The notes under the pieces are model-generated. The model had not been told where the DNA came from, did not search any database, and was given only the letters and a program-made list of their open reading frames with translations. The translations under genes and the position numbers were made by a program. Of a stretch of DNA of 64,000 bases, positions 46,262 to 58,390 are shown piece by piece. Within the stretch, counting starts at the first letter, position 1; the number at the start of each line of letters is the position of its first letter. Origin of the DNA: Agrypnia vestita (Eukaryota > Arthropoda > Insecta > Trichoptera > Phryganeidae); the NCBI GenBank assembly GCA_016648135.1, contig JADDOH010002290.1, positions 273,206 through 337,205 on the forward strand. The letters are read 5' to 3'.

Positions 46262-46450
46262 ATTTAATAACTTACTTACTTTTGTCCTGACACGCCACTC
46301 TCGCCTCATCCAAATTCATGTATCTTCGTAAGCAACGTCGACGATTTTTGAGGCTCCTAATAGGACCATCTTCCAGAAATGGTTAACCTTAATAATAAGC
46401 ACCGAACACCGACAGGAGTCCGGATGTTGAAGGCGGGACCTCTTCGCAGA
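46262..46450 (-). pseudogene. Non-LTR retrotransposon 3' fragment, 20284 family
   Basis: Minus strand matches the 3' end of 20284-21276: 'cctgacacgccactctcgcc'-region (complement of the AKVVCQDRRVWR coding part), CATCCAAATTCATGTATC (complement of MNVxEA), 'gaggctcctaataggaccat', and a GTAAGTAAGTTA-type tail at 46262-46276. Confidence 0.75.
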
Positions 46451-46545
46451 ATATCTTCTGATACGCATCCGTTACATTCTATAATCATATTTTGATAAGG
46501 TGGCAGGGTAATATATGTTAATATATCTTTACATTAGTCCACACT
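46451..46545. other. Short spacer between the retrotransposon fragment and the foldback element
   Basis: No feature recognised. Confidence 0.3.
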
Positions 46546-47064
46546 ATACAGGGTTATTTGGAAAAAATTAATAACCTCGCAGGACTATACTTCTGCCTTG
46601 ATTATGAGTTGATAATGTTCAAGCTATTATGACCTAATATCAATAGTTATGGAGATATGCGACATCAAATTTTGCTTTTTTTTTCAATATTTCTAACTTT
46701 TTTTGTAAAACGTTGGACTATCATTATAGTAACTTATATCGAAAATGTAAAATTCATTCCTTTAATACAAGTCAAGTAAAAAAATAATAACTCTCCAATT
46801 CCAAATGGAAATTTTTCAGGGTTTTTATAATTTTATTTAACTTGTATTAAAACGAATGAATTTTTCATAATCGATGTAAGTTACTGTAATGTAATAACGT
46901 TTTACAAAAAATAAGTCCGAAATATTGAAAAAAATGCTAACTTAGATGTCACATATCTCCATAACTATTCATTTTAGGTCATGATAGCTTGAACATTTTC
47001 GACTCATAATCAAGGCAGGAATATAGTCCTGCGAGGTTATTAATGTTTTCCAAATAACCCTGTA
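46546..47064. repeat. Foldback family D, best-preserved copy
   Basis: About 519 bases, inverted along nearly its whole length. Ends ATACAGGGTTATTTGGAAAA and TTTTCCAAATAACCCTGTAT; both arms carry 'ataacctcgcaggactata', 'ttgattatgag', 'aatgttcaagct', 'tatggagatatg' and 'agtaacttatatcga'. No transposase. Relatives at 30313 (half), 34288 and inside 53200-53400. Confidence 0.88.
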
Positions 47065-47449
47065 TATATATAAATCGTTATAGTATCTGTGTTACCAGAT
47101 TTTTTTTACCTTAAAGTAAAGTTGCGTTTTTTAAGAAGGCTATTATTTAATATTACTCGGGCCGTCCGGTCTCATTCAATTTGCAAAAAGTTATACGAAA
47201 CTGCGATTGCTTCAGACTCAATAGATCGCTATTGAGTCCGAAGGCCAATAACGTGGCGGATGACCGATGTGATTGTTAATATCGATCAATTGGCAGAATT
47301 ATCTAACAATCCGTTACTTTTATGACTGCTTAACAAACGAAATATTATTATAAATTATCAACTGTCAATATTGATGCCGAAATCAAGGGAGATGTTTCAT
47401 ATCAAATGCTCCGGCGAGTCTTACACGTTTATGTCTTCTTCACATGCAT
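47065..47449. other. Noncoding
   Basis: No gene recognised; 47205-47245 has GACTCAATAGATCGCTATTGAGTCC, a short perfect-arm hairpin. Confidence 0.35.
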
Positions 47450-47807
47450 TTGTGATAGAATAAATAATGAAGATATTAGGAATGGATGTAAAGCTGATCT
47501 TAGCATAATTAATAGAATTAAAAAAGTGTTGTCCCAGGTGGTTTAAGCGTGTTGAGCGAAAGAACGACGCAAGAATGGTAAGAAAGATATAATATAATGC
47601 ATGTATTGACGGTGCCAGAAAGAAGGAAGCGGAAGACGTGGCACGACTAGATTTACTAGATACTGGAATAGATGATCCTATTAGAAGCCTCGACAACCGT
47701 CGAGCTCGCATGCGAAGATGTATGAATGTGGATGAGGCGCGAGTTGTGTGTCAGGATAGAAGAGTATGGCGCTCTCTCGGCGTGATGATAAGTACTTAAG
47801 TAAGTAA
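47450..47807 (+). pseudogene. Non-LTR retrotransposon 3' fragment, 20284 family
   Basis: Plus strand order as in the 20284 copy: GTGATAGAATAAATAATGAAG-like start, 'tgtaaagctgatc...agaattaaaaaagt' (VDRIKKG region), 'aggtggtttaagcgtgttga' (RWFGHVE with a TAA stop), 'cgacaaccgtcgagctcgca' and 'tgtgtgtcaggatagaaga' (VCQDRR), then a GTAAGTA tail. Several stops and shifts. Confidence 0.78.
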
Positions 47808-48043
47808 TGTCGAAGAAAACAAAATATTAAAGATTGAAATATACAAACATCCCAATTTCAATAGAGATGACAGCTACAAACTATCGTAACGACTGTATCG
47901 AACCCTATTCTAACGACATTAATTCAACCCTTGAGAGACGTCGCAGTATTGTAAATTGAAAATTGAAATTGAAATTGAAAATATGCGCAACTATAAATAT
48001 AAAATATTATTAATATTCAAAGCATTAACTTTGTGGTTAGACA
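47808..48043. other. Spacer and shared left flank of the inverted-repeat element
   Basis: 48001-48043 (aaaatattattaatattc...ggttagacat) matches 13405-13464. Confidence 0.4.
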
Positions 48044-48293
48044 TTATAACAGATTGTTAGTTAGCTTTGTAAAAACCACTACCAGATACCGGAGTGCATG
48101 TTTGTCCCTGACAAGACTAACACGCATGTGATCAATTATTGGTGGAAGTGTAACAATACTATGGTTGAGGTGTGTAGTGTTGTGAATGTAGTGGTGTAGT
48201 GCTGGTCCTGACGAAGAGACGGGTACGTCTCGAAACCGGTAGACCAAAAATCTGGTAGTGGTTTTTACAAAGTAAACTAACAATCTGTTATAA
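48044..48293 (+). mobile_element. Complete 250-bp inverted-repeat element carrying a hammerhead
   Basis: Terminal inverted repeats of ~44 bp with two mismatches (TTATAACAGATTGTTAGTTA... and its complement ...CTAACAATCTGTTATAA, each continuing into CCACTACCAGAT). The interior holds 'ccctgacaagactaacacgc' and the hammerhead core at 48203-48246. No ORF of known type. Other copies: 2106-2254, 13465-13574, 40771-41063 (inverted). Likely a nonautonomous element related to Penelope-type retroelements, given the ribozyme; a DNA transposon origin (MITE) is the alternative. Confidence 0.85.
48203..48246 (+). ncRNA. Intact-looking type I hammerhead ribozyme motif
   Basis: Stem I TGGTC (48203-48207) pairs with GACCA (48242-48246); CTGACGA (48208-48214) fits CUGANGA; spacer A; stem II GAGAC/GTCTC (48216-48220 and 48227-48231) with loop GGGTAC; GAAA (48232-48235); self-complementary stem III ACCGGT; cleavage triplet GTA, predicted scission after A48241. 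All conserved core bases are present. The loop-less stem III would need two molecules to pair, as described for dimeric minimal hammerheads. Confidence 0.8.
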
Positions 48294-48454
48294 ATATTAA
48301 AGATTATTCGGTCGCGTTCGACAGGAACACGGCCGTACAAACAAATATTGTCAACAGATACGACAGCAATCGTTATTAATTCCTCGTAACACTTCCAGAC
48401 ATTACGATTCCTGAAAAAATTGCGTCACTGTCAATAATTCATAATTGAAATCAT
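48294..48454. other. Noncoding spacer
   Basis: No feature recognised. Confidence 0.3.
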
Positions 48455-48575
48455 TTAACGCCCCCCGAGCGCCCGGCGGAGATTTCAGCAAACTCCGCGT
48501 CAGGCGCCGAACCTCCCCGCCCGCGCCACTGCCACGCGCCGGATAACCGGCCGCACCGCCGCAATTCAGGGGTCG
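48455..48575. other. Short strongly GC-rich island
   Basis: Runs such as CGCCCCCCGAGCGCCCGGCG and CCGCCCGCGCCACTGCCACG in AT-rich DNA. No splice-bounded frame. Possible regulatory element or exon remnant. Confidence 0.3.
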
Positions 48576-48844
48576 ACAATTCGTCGAAAACTAGCCTTCT
48601 TTTCATTCCGAAAAATTTATTAAACCAAATGTAATCCAATGCTTTCTCTAGATGATTCGTCACTGTGCTCAAATAATGTTTTGTACAATTTTAATCTCCA
48701 ATGTTGTAAATAAATATTTAAAATGCTTATTTCCACCAGTATAAGGATGTTTACTGGAGTTTGTTCGTAATATTTGAAGTAAAAATTCCACTTTAAAAAA
48801 ATTGAGGTGCGAAATCTACATACGTATAGGACCATACATGTCCA
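48576..48844. other. Noncoding
   Basis: No feature recognised. Confidence 0.3.
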
Positions 48845-48990
48845 TTCAAATATATGAAGAAACTGATTTAGAACGTATATACAACATTAAATAACTTGAT
48901 GATCTTCTTACGGTGGAATTGGTCAACGTTGCATTGTGTAAAACGATCACTTAAGCTTACTGAATATCGTCACCCCCAGGTAATGTTGAT
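48845..48990. repeat. Family E half copy
   Basis: GGTCAACGTTGCATTGTGTAAAACGATCACTTAAGC-like block corresponds to the reverse complement of 51095-51120 (GCTTAAGTGATCACTATACAATACAACGTTTACC). Single arm only. Confidence 0.55.
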
Positions 48991-49288
48991 GTATTGTACT
49001 TACCGCTTTTACTCCACCTTTTCTGCAGTTCGCAGAAATCTGGTCAGTCTATCAAGTTATAAATCATCCTCTTCTATGAAAGTGTGTACAAAATTTTTTA
49101 AGTAAAGTGTATCTTTTGCCAAAGTGTTTTACTCGAACCTAATAGCGGCGGATACTGGACTATAATCAAATTCAAAGAATTTACAAAAAAAAACATTATT
49201 AACTTTAAAAAATATGATACAAATTAATCAATAAATCTCTATGTACATTACTTTAGCGTCTGTCTTTATGTTTCCTAACTTGATAGGT
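48991..49288. other. Noncoding
   Basis: No feature recognised. Confidence 0.3.
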
Positions 49289-49479
49289 ATAGGTCTTTCT
49301 ATTTTAGATAAACAATCAAATTAGTACGTGTAAAACGTGCGTACGACGCACATTGTTTCGTTGTGTTGGTGTTAACGGGTATAGAGTATAAAGCATCAAT
49401 ACAACGAAACAATGCGCCTCTTACGCACGGCTTACATATACTAATTCGATTGTCTTTCTTAAATGAAAAGAACTCTACA
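49289..49479. repeat. Foldback family F, copy 2
   Basis: Same arms as 32150-32333 (AGGTCTTTCTATTTTAGATAAACAATC; GTGCGTACGACGCACATTGT; right arm CGATTGTCTTTCTTAAATGAAAAG), more diverged at the ends. Confidence 0.78.
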
Positions 49480-50991
49480 TAGGGTCACATTTCAATGGTC
49501 TATACCTATAAGGTAAATTTAGAGGGAACGCACTGAAATGTATTTATCAATAATTAACTAAAATCACATTGATATACATTTTTTATTTATTTTATTAATC
49601 ACCAGAAAATAAATAGTACATCACTACAATAATCTGTGCACGGCATCTAGCCAATATCGTTCGCGGTTTTGACAAACTCTTATTTCTATTAGGTACATTT
49701 ACTTCACTTGTATTCATTTTACTTGCAAATCCGCAACTGCAGGTTTTTGTTTTGCCAATTGGAATTTCGTGCAGTGTCATCACAACTAACATAAAAGATC
49801 TATAATCGCTCTCTAAAATCGATTCGATCAGAATAAAGTAAATTCAATGCATTGTGTTACAGCATTTCCTGGTGTCATTGTCTGATTCTTCAACTTTTTG
49901 ATGATTTGGTTGACAGATCCAAATATCGTCAAATACTGCTGTGATTTGAATATTTTACTAATTTTTAACCAAGCGATATTGTTACATTACTAAAGCTCGC
50001 ACAAAAAGGTGCCAAATAATGAAGTTAGTTAGTAGAATGAATGATAGATTAGTTTTTAAAACCAAATATTTTTCTTCGTTTTCTTCTTCATCGTGGTCGC
50101 TGTAATATTCGTCGCCATCTGCAGCACTCCTGGCGGTTTTTTGAAGTGAGACATTGTGATAGTCTTCACCAGATCTGTCCATCTACTCGGCGATCTTCCA
50201 CGGGAACGATTTGCTTCTCATACCATCAGTCCAAAATAAATGTTTTAAACGACATAATATACTAAAAATATGATATTTAATTATATTAGGGCCATTGCTT
50301 ATGGAAGTTAGAGCACGTGAAATGAACGATACGTTACGTATTTAAATCGTTCTTATAATATATCTCACTGATTTTTTTTTGCGTTAATTGATTAAGCTGT
50401 GATTGACTACTTCCCTTTTTCGGTGAATAAATTATATTTTCATTTTTTTTTAGTGCTGGTATAAATAATTCTTGGATGATTTCAGTTCCTCAGATATTAT
50501 ACCAATTCAGTATGGTCAGTTGTTTGTTTGTCACAGATTCTGTTCATCCTTGCTCAACGTTTGTCTCTTTCCTTCTCCCTGTAGTCTGGTCTCCGCCAGC
50601 GGAGACAGTACGTGTGGAATCACATCAGGCGTAATCTGGGTTAAATGGGGTCAAACGACACGAAGAATTCCAATGCGATTTTATTCATGCGATCAATTAT
50701 TAAGTAATGTCACACCACGCTAATATTAGCCCGGCTCTAACACACATATCTCTGGTGTACTGGATATTGCAGACTTTGAACTGAACTGCTGGACCCGCTC
50801 CGCCCTGCACCAATCTGGTGCACCCCGTGAAATAAGAGGACCCTGAAGATCGAAGAAAGTATATTTTGAAAATGATAATAATAAATTGTTTATTCTAGCG
50901 TAATTGGATTGCATGCGCAAGACCACATCCGCCATAGTACATATAACGATACGCACATACATAATAATAGCGAATACAAAATAAGTTAAAT
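49480..50991. other. Noncoding
   Basis: No supportable gene. Short frames at 49595-49792, 49982-50182 (acidic tract), 50472-50723 and 50726-50962 show no recognised domain; 50560-50830 is less AT-rich and might hide an exon, but I see no consistent splice pair. Confidence 0.3.
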
Positions 50992-51310
50992 TATAGAAAT
51001 CTCACAGAGACGAAGCCATTTATATATGCGAAACGTGTATGTAAGTCTCTTTATACGATGGCCCAGGACTTAAAATCTGTATGAGCTGGCTTAAGTGATC
51101 ACTATACAATACAACGTTTACCAAATTCATAGTAAGAACATCCACACATTATCAATTTTTTTTTAAAGTTGTATATATATGAACATTGCATTCTGTAGAG
51201 TGATCACTGAAGCCAGCTTATACAGATTTTAAGTCCTGGACCAACGTATAAAGAGACTTCCATACACGTTTCTCATATATAGATAGCTTCGTCTCTGTGA
51301 AATTTCTATA
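50992..51310. repeat. Foldback family E, complete copy
   Basis: Arms of ~125 bp: left TATAGAAATCTCACAGAGAC... AAGTCTCTTTATACGATGGC... GGACTTAAAATCTGTATGAG... AAGTGATCAC; the right arm is its complement with ~10% differences. Would fold into a long hairpin. No coding capacity. Confidence 0.88.
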
Positions 51311-51421
51311 TTTTACCTTCATTTATTAAAAATCCTCCCTCGAAAAATCAATTAACTGTGTTCTTAAAACGTACTGAAATATAAAAATATTGTTATAATT
51401 AACACATATTTATATGACTTT
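51311..51421. other. Short spacer
   Basis: No feature recognised. Confidence 0.3.
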
Positions 51422-51812
51422 ACACGTTAATTTCTTTTTTACGCCTTTTCTTTTAACTCGTAGTGTCTGCTTGCTTGACTGACGAAAAAACTTTGGATCG
51501 ATTTTTAACCCTTTTCCCGTGATCCAATCGGGCTGAAACTTTGCAGGCAGACTCGTGGCGACAATAAAAATGATTTAACGTTTTCGTTTTAAAAAAATTA
51601 ATAATTATGTATAATTTTGGATTTTTAGAAATTTTAATGGATTTTTCAAATTGGAATCATTCATTATAAATGAGTAATTAGACCGACGCGTGTATAGACA
51701 CGAAACTTGATTCAAAGCGAAAGGGAGTATTGTAAAACGTAAAACCTTGGTTTTTATGGGTTAATTTTTTTGAATCTTTCGTTAAAATATTCTAAAAAAG
51801 AAATTAACGTGT
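51422..51812. repeat. Repeat family A, copy 4, inside perfect 20-bp inverted repeats
   Basis: Family A core lies at about 51441-51770. It is flanked by ACACGTTAATTTCTTTTTTA (51422-51441) and its exact complement (51793-51812). The other five copies do not show these ends, so they may be the true termini of the element (lost elsewhere) or a private inverted flank. Confidence 0.75.
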
Positions 51813-53199
51813 CTACAAACAAATTGATTTCAATAGTTCAACAAACATACAAATACCAGTTACACTTATAATTCACATTATCTTATGGATGTATGTATCA
51901 CCATCTGGAGCTCCACAAGAACACAGCTTAAAGTAAAGAGTTGGTGTGTAATAGAAGCAGAGATTATCTACTGACTTAGTATTAATCTACCGCCCTAAAG
52001 AGAAATTCTGAAATGAATGAGTGAGAACTGCCCCGACCTAAACAAGAGACGGTGGCCAGTGACGTCACGTTGTAGGTTCGCACCGGTTTGCGCGATCCGG
52101 TTGTTAAAATTGTAAAACTCTTTCCCGACCGTTTAGTGCTGAATATTAATACTAAAAATAAAGTATCAAGACTGTTTAATTATTTCGGTAAATCGTCATT
52201 AATTTTGGTAAGTTTAGCATAGCATTCGAATTCACGAACTTATTTGAAACTTTTGCTTTTTTCTGAATTTTTTTTTTATTTCCCTTAAAATAAGTTATAC
52301 CATTAAAATTAAAAAAACAAGCTATATGCTTAAAATTAAAAAAAAAATATATAAATGCGGAGGGGATGCTGGAAGTGTATGAGAATTTTTTTTTTATCGA
52401 ACGGGTTTATTATTGTTATAACCTCCTGGCGACGTCATAGGTCATACTAAAAATGAGTGCAGAATACCTATAAAAGATATAAAATAATGTCATACATATG
52501 TATTTATTATTCTGCAATGTCCATGGTATCTCTGAAGGAATTAATAAAAGAATTTGAAGTTAGATTATATTTAGTACGTATTAGGGTTAATATTAGAGAG
52601 GTTAAGATATCTATTATACATTTATCAATATACTGTTGAGTACCAACCTCATTTACAACATCCACATAGTATGAGCGAGTGTGTCTGTGTATGTGTGTGT
52701 AATTAAAAATAATGATATGAATTTCAGGATAATAAAATCCGTCATAAACTATCCATTTATTAAGGAAATATATCTCAGTAGCCGGGTTCACGGAGGTCAA
52801 GCTATCTCAATGGATTCCTTATCAAAAACCGAATGCTTAGAAAAAATGTTTTTTAAATCCAACACGTGGAGTGCGACTATTCATTTTTTAAGGTTTTGAA
52901 GTATTATTACAAAGTATTTATCGATATAATTTTTATTTTTTATTTTAACGTTTGAAATTTAAGATTTTGTTTGCCAACCAGTCTCGGAACACTTCTAGCG
53001 AAGTAAGATTAGTTTGTGTTGTTTTCATCAATGTTACTTAGAAATATTTAATAAAAGGCTTGTCGCTATTAGGCGTATCTAATATGTGATCTTAAATTTT
53101 AATAATTATTTATTCAAAACAAATTAAAATTATTAATTTATCAGAAACGCTCGAGATGAAAATATATATTAATGCTTCATTCAAATTTGAATTGATAAT
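51813..53199. other. Noncoding; small GC-richer block
   Basis: No gene. 52010-52110 contains CCAGTGACGTCACGTTG, a perfect cAMP-response-type TGACGTCA site, and CGGTTTGCGCGATCCGGTT. Short frames at 52457-52899 show no domain. Confidence 0.3.
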
Positions 53200-53630
53200 A
53201 TTCGGGTGAAATTTCGACATTAGCGGAGGTACGCGACATCAAATTTTACATTTATTTTCAATATTTCTGACTTATTTTCTGTAAAAAGTCGGAATAGTAC
53301 TACAGTAACTTATATGGAATATTACAAATTCATTCCCTTTAATACAAGTCAACTAAAATGACAAAAAATTTCAAAAATGTATTTATAAATTTAAGGGGGG
53401 TTTTAAATTTTTTACTCCCTTTATATTAACTCGTGGCGTCTGCTTGTCTTCTTGTCTGACGAAAAAACTTTGGATCCATTTTAAACCCCTTTCCCGTAAT
53501 CCATTCGAGCTGAAACTTGCAAGCAGACTCGTGGCGACGATCAAGAAGATCTATCAAATTTTCGTTAAAAAAATTTAATAAATTTTTGGATTTTTCAAAT
53601 TTTGAATGTTTTTTTCATACAACTTATTAA
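53200..53630 (+). repeat. Internal fragment of family D joined to repeat family A, copy 5
   Basis: 53225-53370 matches the family D interior ('gcgacatcaaattttac', 'caatatttctgacttatttt', 'acagtaacttatat', 'ttaatacaagtcaac'). From 53411, family A begins with ACTCCCTTTATATTAACTCGTGG and runs to about 53630. Family A apparently inserted into or next to a D element. Confidence 0.65.
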
Positions 53631-56600
53631 GTTGGATGTACCTGTAACCCATGTACCATAAAAAAGTGTATTTTGGAAAACGTTATTCCAATGATTGTCA
53701 TAAAAAATACACAAATTAATTATGTCATAGAACGACTTTCTGAAACCGAAGTATATTGTTAAATATTTCTATATACGCACGTCTTCTCTATAAGTACTTG
53801 GTAACTTTCGCATCTGCACTAAGGACAGGTAATAAACCCTAATTTAAAAAAAAATAAAAACAAAATGCTTTCAGATAGCCGGTGTTGCACACGTAACAAT
53901 ATTGTTATTTTTGTCTTCCTCTATGTGTATAAAAATAATAAAACTGTATTGGTTTTCAATGAAATATCTTCCTATAATAATAATTCCCCGAATCATTTTA
54001 ATCGATCCGTTTCAGTGATTGATCGGCAAGCATTTGATTTAGATTGATACGCCATTTTGTGAGTGCTGTGTCCGATCATGCGGGCATCTAGCGGCCTGCG
54101 GTGTAAACATTATAAACGTATTCAATAATTACAAATGATTAAATGAATGGTAAAATACTGGATCTGAATTAAAATCATGATATCAAATATAATAAATTGA
54201 TGGATTGATCGGGTCATAAGTAAATATTTCGTTTTTTAAAGGATTATGCCGGTCAGCTGTTTAATAAGTGAGAAATCAAAAACCTACTTAATTAATTGTT
54301 ATCATCCCATATAAAACATTAATATAATTATACCGGCAATTAGATTAAAATAAGGCTTAAGGGGTGAGAAGAAAGGGGCGAGTTTGTTGTGGACAGGTCC
54401 TAACGAGTAGCTATGTGTGAAATATTTGTAACCGTGTGACCATATTATTATCAGGGACCTAGATTGAAAATGAAAAATTTTTTAATTGATGACATTGAAT
54501 GTAATACGAATTTACACATCAGGTGGAAGGATTCAGATGGCCAGGATGATGAATTTATGGTACCTATTTTTTGATCAGGGTCCTAAAGAATAAATATCAA
54601 AAATTTGATTTAAATCGGTAAAAAAATATTAGATAATATGCATAATATATATAATAGATAATCAGATATTTAAAAAAATGAAGTAAAAGAAGTTCACGTC
54701 GAATCTCTTTAAATAGTTAGTATTATTCCACTTAAGATTATTTCAAATTAAAGTTCATTTAACTATGTTTCAAATAAATACATATTCAGTAGTTTTAAAA
54801 AGTTTTCAATTTATAAGATAATATTTAAATACGTATGGAGTTTAAGTTAGAAGTGGTGGATACGTATGTTAGATAAATATATCGTATGAAATTGTAAATT
54901 GTAGGGATGGAACATCGCCTAATCTTCTAAAAAAGTTACTTTCGAACTTAAACTAAGTACGTATACAAAAACAAACGAATTTTCATAAGTTTATTTCGGA
55001 TATCATTAAAGCATAAATCAGTCAACATTTCTATGTCGGTAGCGAGTAATCTAACCTTACCTAACCTTTTTATCATCCATCAGTACGATGGTTTCTGGTT
55101 TTAACGACACAAGTTATTACACCATTTTTATTAGGCCTTCTCATGCTCTTTTTATGCCGATTTTATTTATTGTATATCAAAATTAACTATTTTTTTTTAA
55201 ATGTAACATTTATTTTGTTTACGGAGTAATACATCACTTATATATGTATTTAGTAATTCGTTTATGTTATTTTGCTAACCACTATTGCCAAATTTATGAT
55301 TCCAATACTCCTGCAGTGGTCCCTCCGAGCCCTTATGAGAGAGCAAGAGATCTAGATGAAATGTTGGCACGCACTACATTTCGCGCATCTTCGTGCATCA
55401 TTCTGACAAATACAAAAAATCTTTAAAATTTCTTCAAAATATTTATGATACTTCACAAAAAATAGAAGAATCGTTTCCCAGACTTATATGTATAAATGTA
55501 CAGTCTTGATTCCGGACCATAATAATTGATTTTTATATACGTCACCATTATTTGACATCGAAAAGTTTGGATATTCACCACAGGTCAGTAAGGTATATTA
55601 TTTCTTTTATTTAGACTGAAAACTACCCCCAAAATATTCAATTCATTTAAGACTTACAGCGCGCCATGAATAAAAATTTAAATTTAACCACGCATACATA
55701 TTATATTCCTCACAGCAAGTAAAAAATAGAGGGAACGCTAATCTTCTGTGTAACAAATATAATATTTTAATAAACCTTTTTATATTTATGTGCCCCGGGT
55801 ACGTCAACAATCAATACGACTCGAATAATAATAAAAATTAAAGAGTGACACTTTCTTAAAACAATATCTATCGATCACACAGTTCAATGAACTGCAACAT
55901 CCGCTTGTATAATTTGTATCCAAATAACCATAAAATGCTCCCATTCAAATCAGAGCCGAGATAAGTTTCGTGATAATAATACTTTAATAATATCTCAATA
56001 AATGTGATTTGATTTATTCCTACAGCTCTACTGTCGCACCGACTGTCTCTCCAGGCTAATTGATTTTATCTTAAGCAATCTGCGTCTTGTTTCGTTCAGG
56101 TGTTATGATTAATATTACAGTACTAATGATTTGGTCAAAAATGAGCCCTGGGGGTGGTTCCAAAACTTGTCAGACCGGTACTATATTCACAATAATATAT
56201 TTTAATGAGCTACCTGTAACAATTTACATTCTGCGATGTTATCTGCCCGTATGGCTTAGGGATTTCTAGATAGCATCGGAATAAAACCGAATTAAGTCTT
56301 CAAACAATGACTGGTTTTCAGGTTTCGGTACGGTGAAGGATTACTGATATTGGCCAATAAATAATTACCCTTCGTTTTGGAAAAAAATTAAAATATTTTG
56401 GAACTATATGGCTCAAATACTTAATATCTTAATGAAAATGTAATTTGTTTAAAGCTACGTAGTATATATTGATATGAATGATGATATTAGAAGAATTGCA
56501 CAGTGTGAGGTTTAAAGCTGCCTCCAAAGTTAGCTCTACGCAAGTGCGCGTGTAGCATATTGCGATGTGCGTATCTGTATCTTTGTTATTTTGTGAGTGT

Positions 56601-58080
56601 GGGTAGCCAGTAAATACAGTAAAGACAAAAGTTAAGAAACGCATACTTATGAGTTACACTTAATTTATTTGAAGTTGGATGAAATATTCTGATTCTGAGC
56701 GGTGGAAACGAACGGCGTAGTTAGAATAATGTGAGGCCATTATATACATTATATACATTACTGACATGCTCGGAACCATGCTTAGCACATAGGACAAACC
56801 GTACAGGTGGAACGTAAAAAAAAACGTAAAAACTCGCTCAAAATAATGGGCGTATACAGCTAGAATGGGCCACAATGCTTTAAAAATTTATTTTTTTTAA
56901 TCATGTACCTAGGTATTTAATAGTTTTTTAAACATAGAAAATTCATGTCTCATTTAAAAAAGACTATCTACATATTTTTATCGTCGTTAACTTAAATGAA
57001 AGAGAATATTCTCGATTCGCATTCCAGTGTTAACCAAATGTTTAATTGGTAGATAATTTTTTTGGTGTATTTTTATTTAATTTTTTTTTTATTTAAAAAG
57101 TAATGGAAACCTAAGAGGTTTATGGGTATCTTTTTAATCGATTTATAAAATTTCTTTAAAATATCGTAGAATTATGTTGTAAAGTTGTTTACCTTAATAT
57201 GTTTCAAATCTGCCTAGAATTGCCTAAAAACAGTTAAAACGATTAAATATTTTTAATGTATCTCCTATGGACTAGCATTGCGTCACTTGTGTTTTAACAT
57301 AAACCAGTGGGAATATAACGTGTTTGCTTTTAATATAATATTTCATCGTTAACCAGAATCGGTAATCAAAATGCTATTGAAATTAGAATGTTTCTATCTT
57401 TATGAAGCAATCGATTTGACGATGACCTGAGGGTATCCTTACCTTATTCTGAACCCATTTAGAAGTGATGTAAATAGAGTCATTCGTCACTGATTACATT
57501 CTGCATTAGATTAATGACGTATGACGAGTTTTGTGGACATTCTCGCTCATGATTGATAAGGTTAAAATAATTTATAATATCATTTTAAACTTGTTCTTTT
57601 TCTATCAATATTTCGTCGTAGTAAACATAAGTATTGAATACAAATAAAAGCCCAGATTTTTAATTATAGCTTCCTAATGTTTACTTCAAACGAATTTGAT
57701 ACATTGCATTGAAGCGAAGTGTGAAAAAATGTATTAGATTTATAGATTTAGTGAACATAAAAATGAAAATCTTCATTTCTACTATATTGGGTTTTGTACA
57801 AACAATTATACTTCGTATTTTCATTATTCAGAAATAAAAACATTAATTTTTATTTTTATTTTAATTTTAGATTAAACATAATTGTTTCTTAAAATCGTGC
57901 AGAATTACAAAAATCTTCAATAATTCTTAAAATATTTTAGCATCTCTTTTTAATTTCATATAAATACAAGTTGCTGAATGTAAAACATTTAGATTGATAA
58001 TGCCGTCATAACTCTGCAATCTCCATAATAATAACCATCATACAATGACTATGCATAGGTTTAACGTTTTTTACACAGCT
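53631..58080. other. Long AT-rich noncoding stretch
   Basis: No supportable gene or repeat of the families above. A 60-codon frame at 55244-55426 starts after an acceptor-like CTCCTGCAG and gives VPPSPYERARDLDEMLARTT, protein-like but without donor or family match. Other frames are AT-biased and short. 55060-55078 has a short imperfect AACCT-type run. Confidence 0.35.
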
Positions 58081-58390
58081 TCCTTTTTACTCTCTTTAAA
58101 ATAACTCGTGGCGTCTGATTGATTGATTGATTGTCTGACAAAAAACTTTGGATCGTTTTGACCCTTTTCCCGTGATCCAATCTAGCTGAAACTTTGCAAG
58201 TAGACTCGTGGCGACGATCAAGAAGATTTATCAAATTTCGTTAAAAAAATAGTAATTATAGTATAATTTTGGATTTTTCAAATTTTAAATGGTTTTTTCA
58301 TACAAGTTGTATGGAGATTCCGACACATATTCTAGACACGAAACTCGAAAATGAGAAAGGGAGTATTGGTTTTTATGGGTTACTTTTTTA
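58081..58390 (+). repeat. Repeat family A, copy 6
   Basis: Complete order of family A blocks, with a GATTGATTGATTG microduplication after the first block (58118-58132) and small deletions ('ggatcgttttgaccctt'). Ends with 'agtattggtttttatgggtt'. Confidence 0.75.

Noticed and set aside
48044..48340. 98-codon open frame on the minus strand
   Set aside because: Covers the inverted-repeat element; the frame runs through both terminal repeats and the ribozyme and has no domain.
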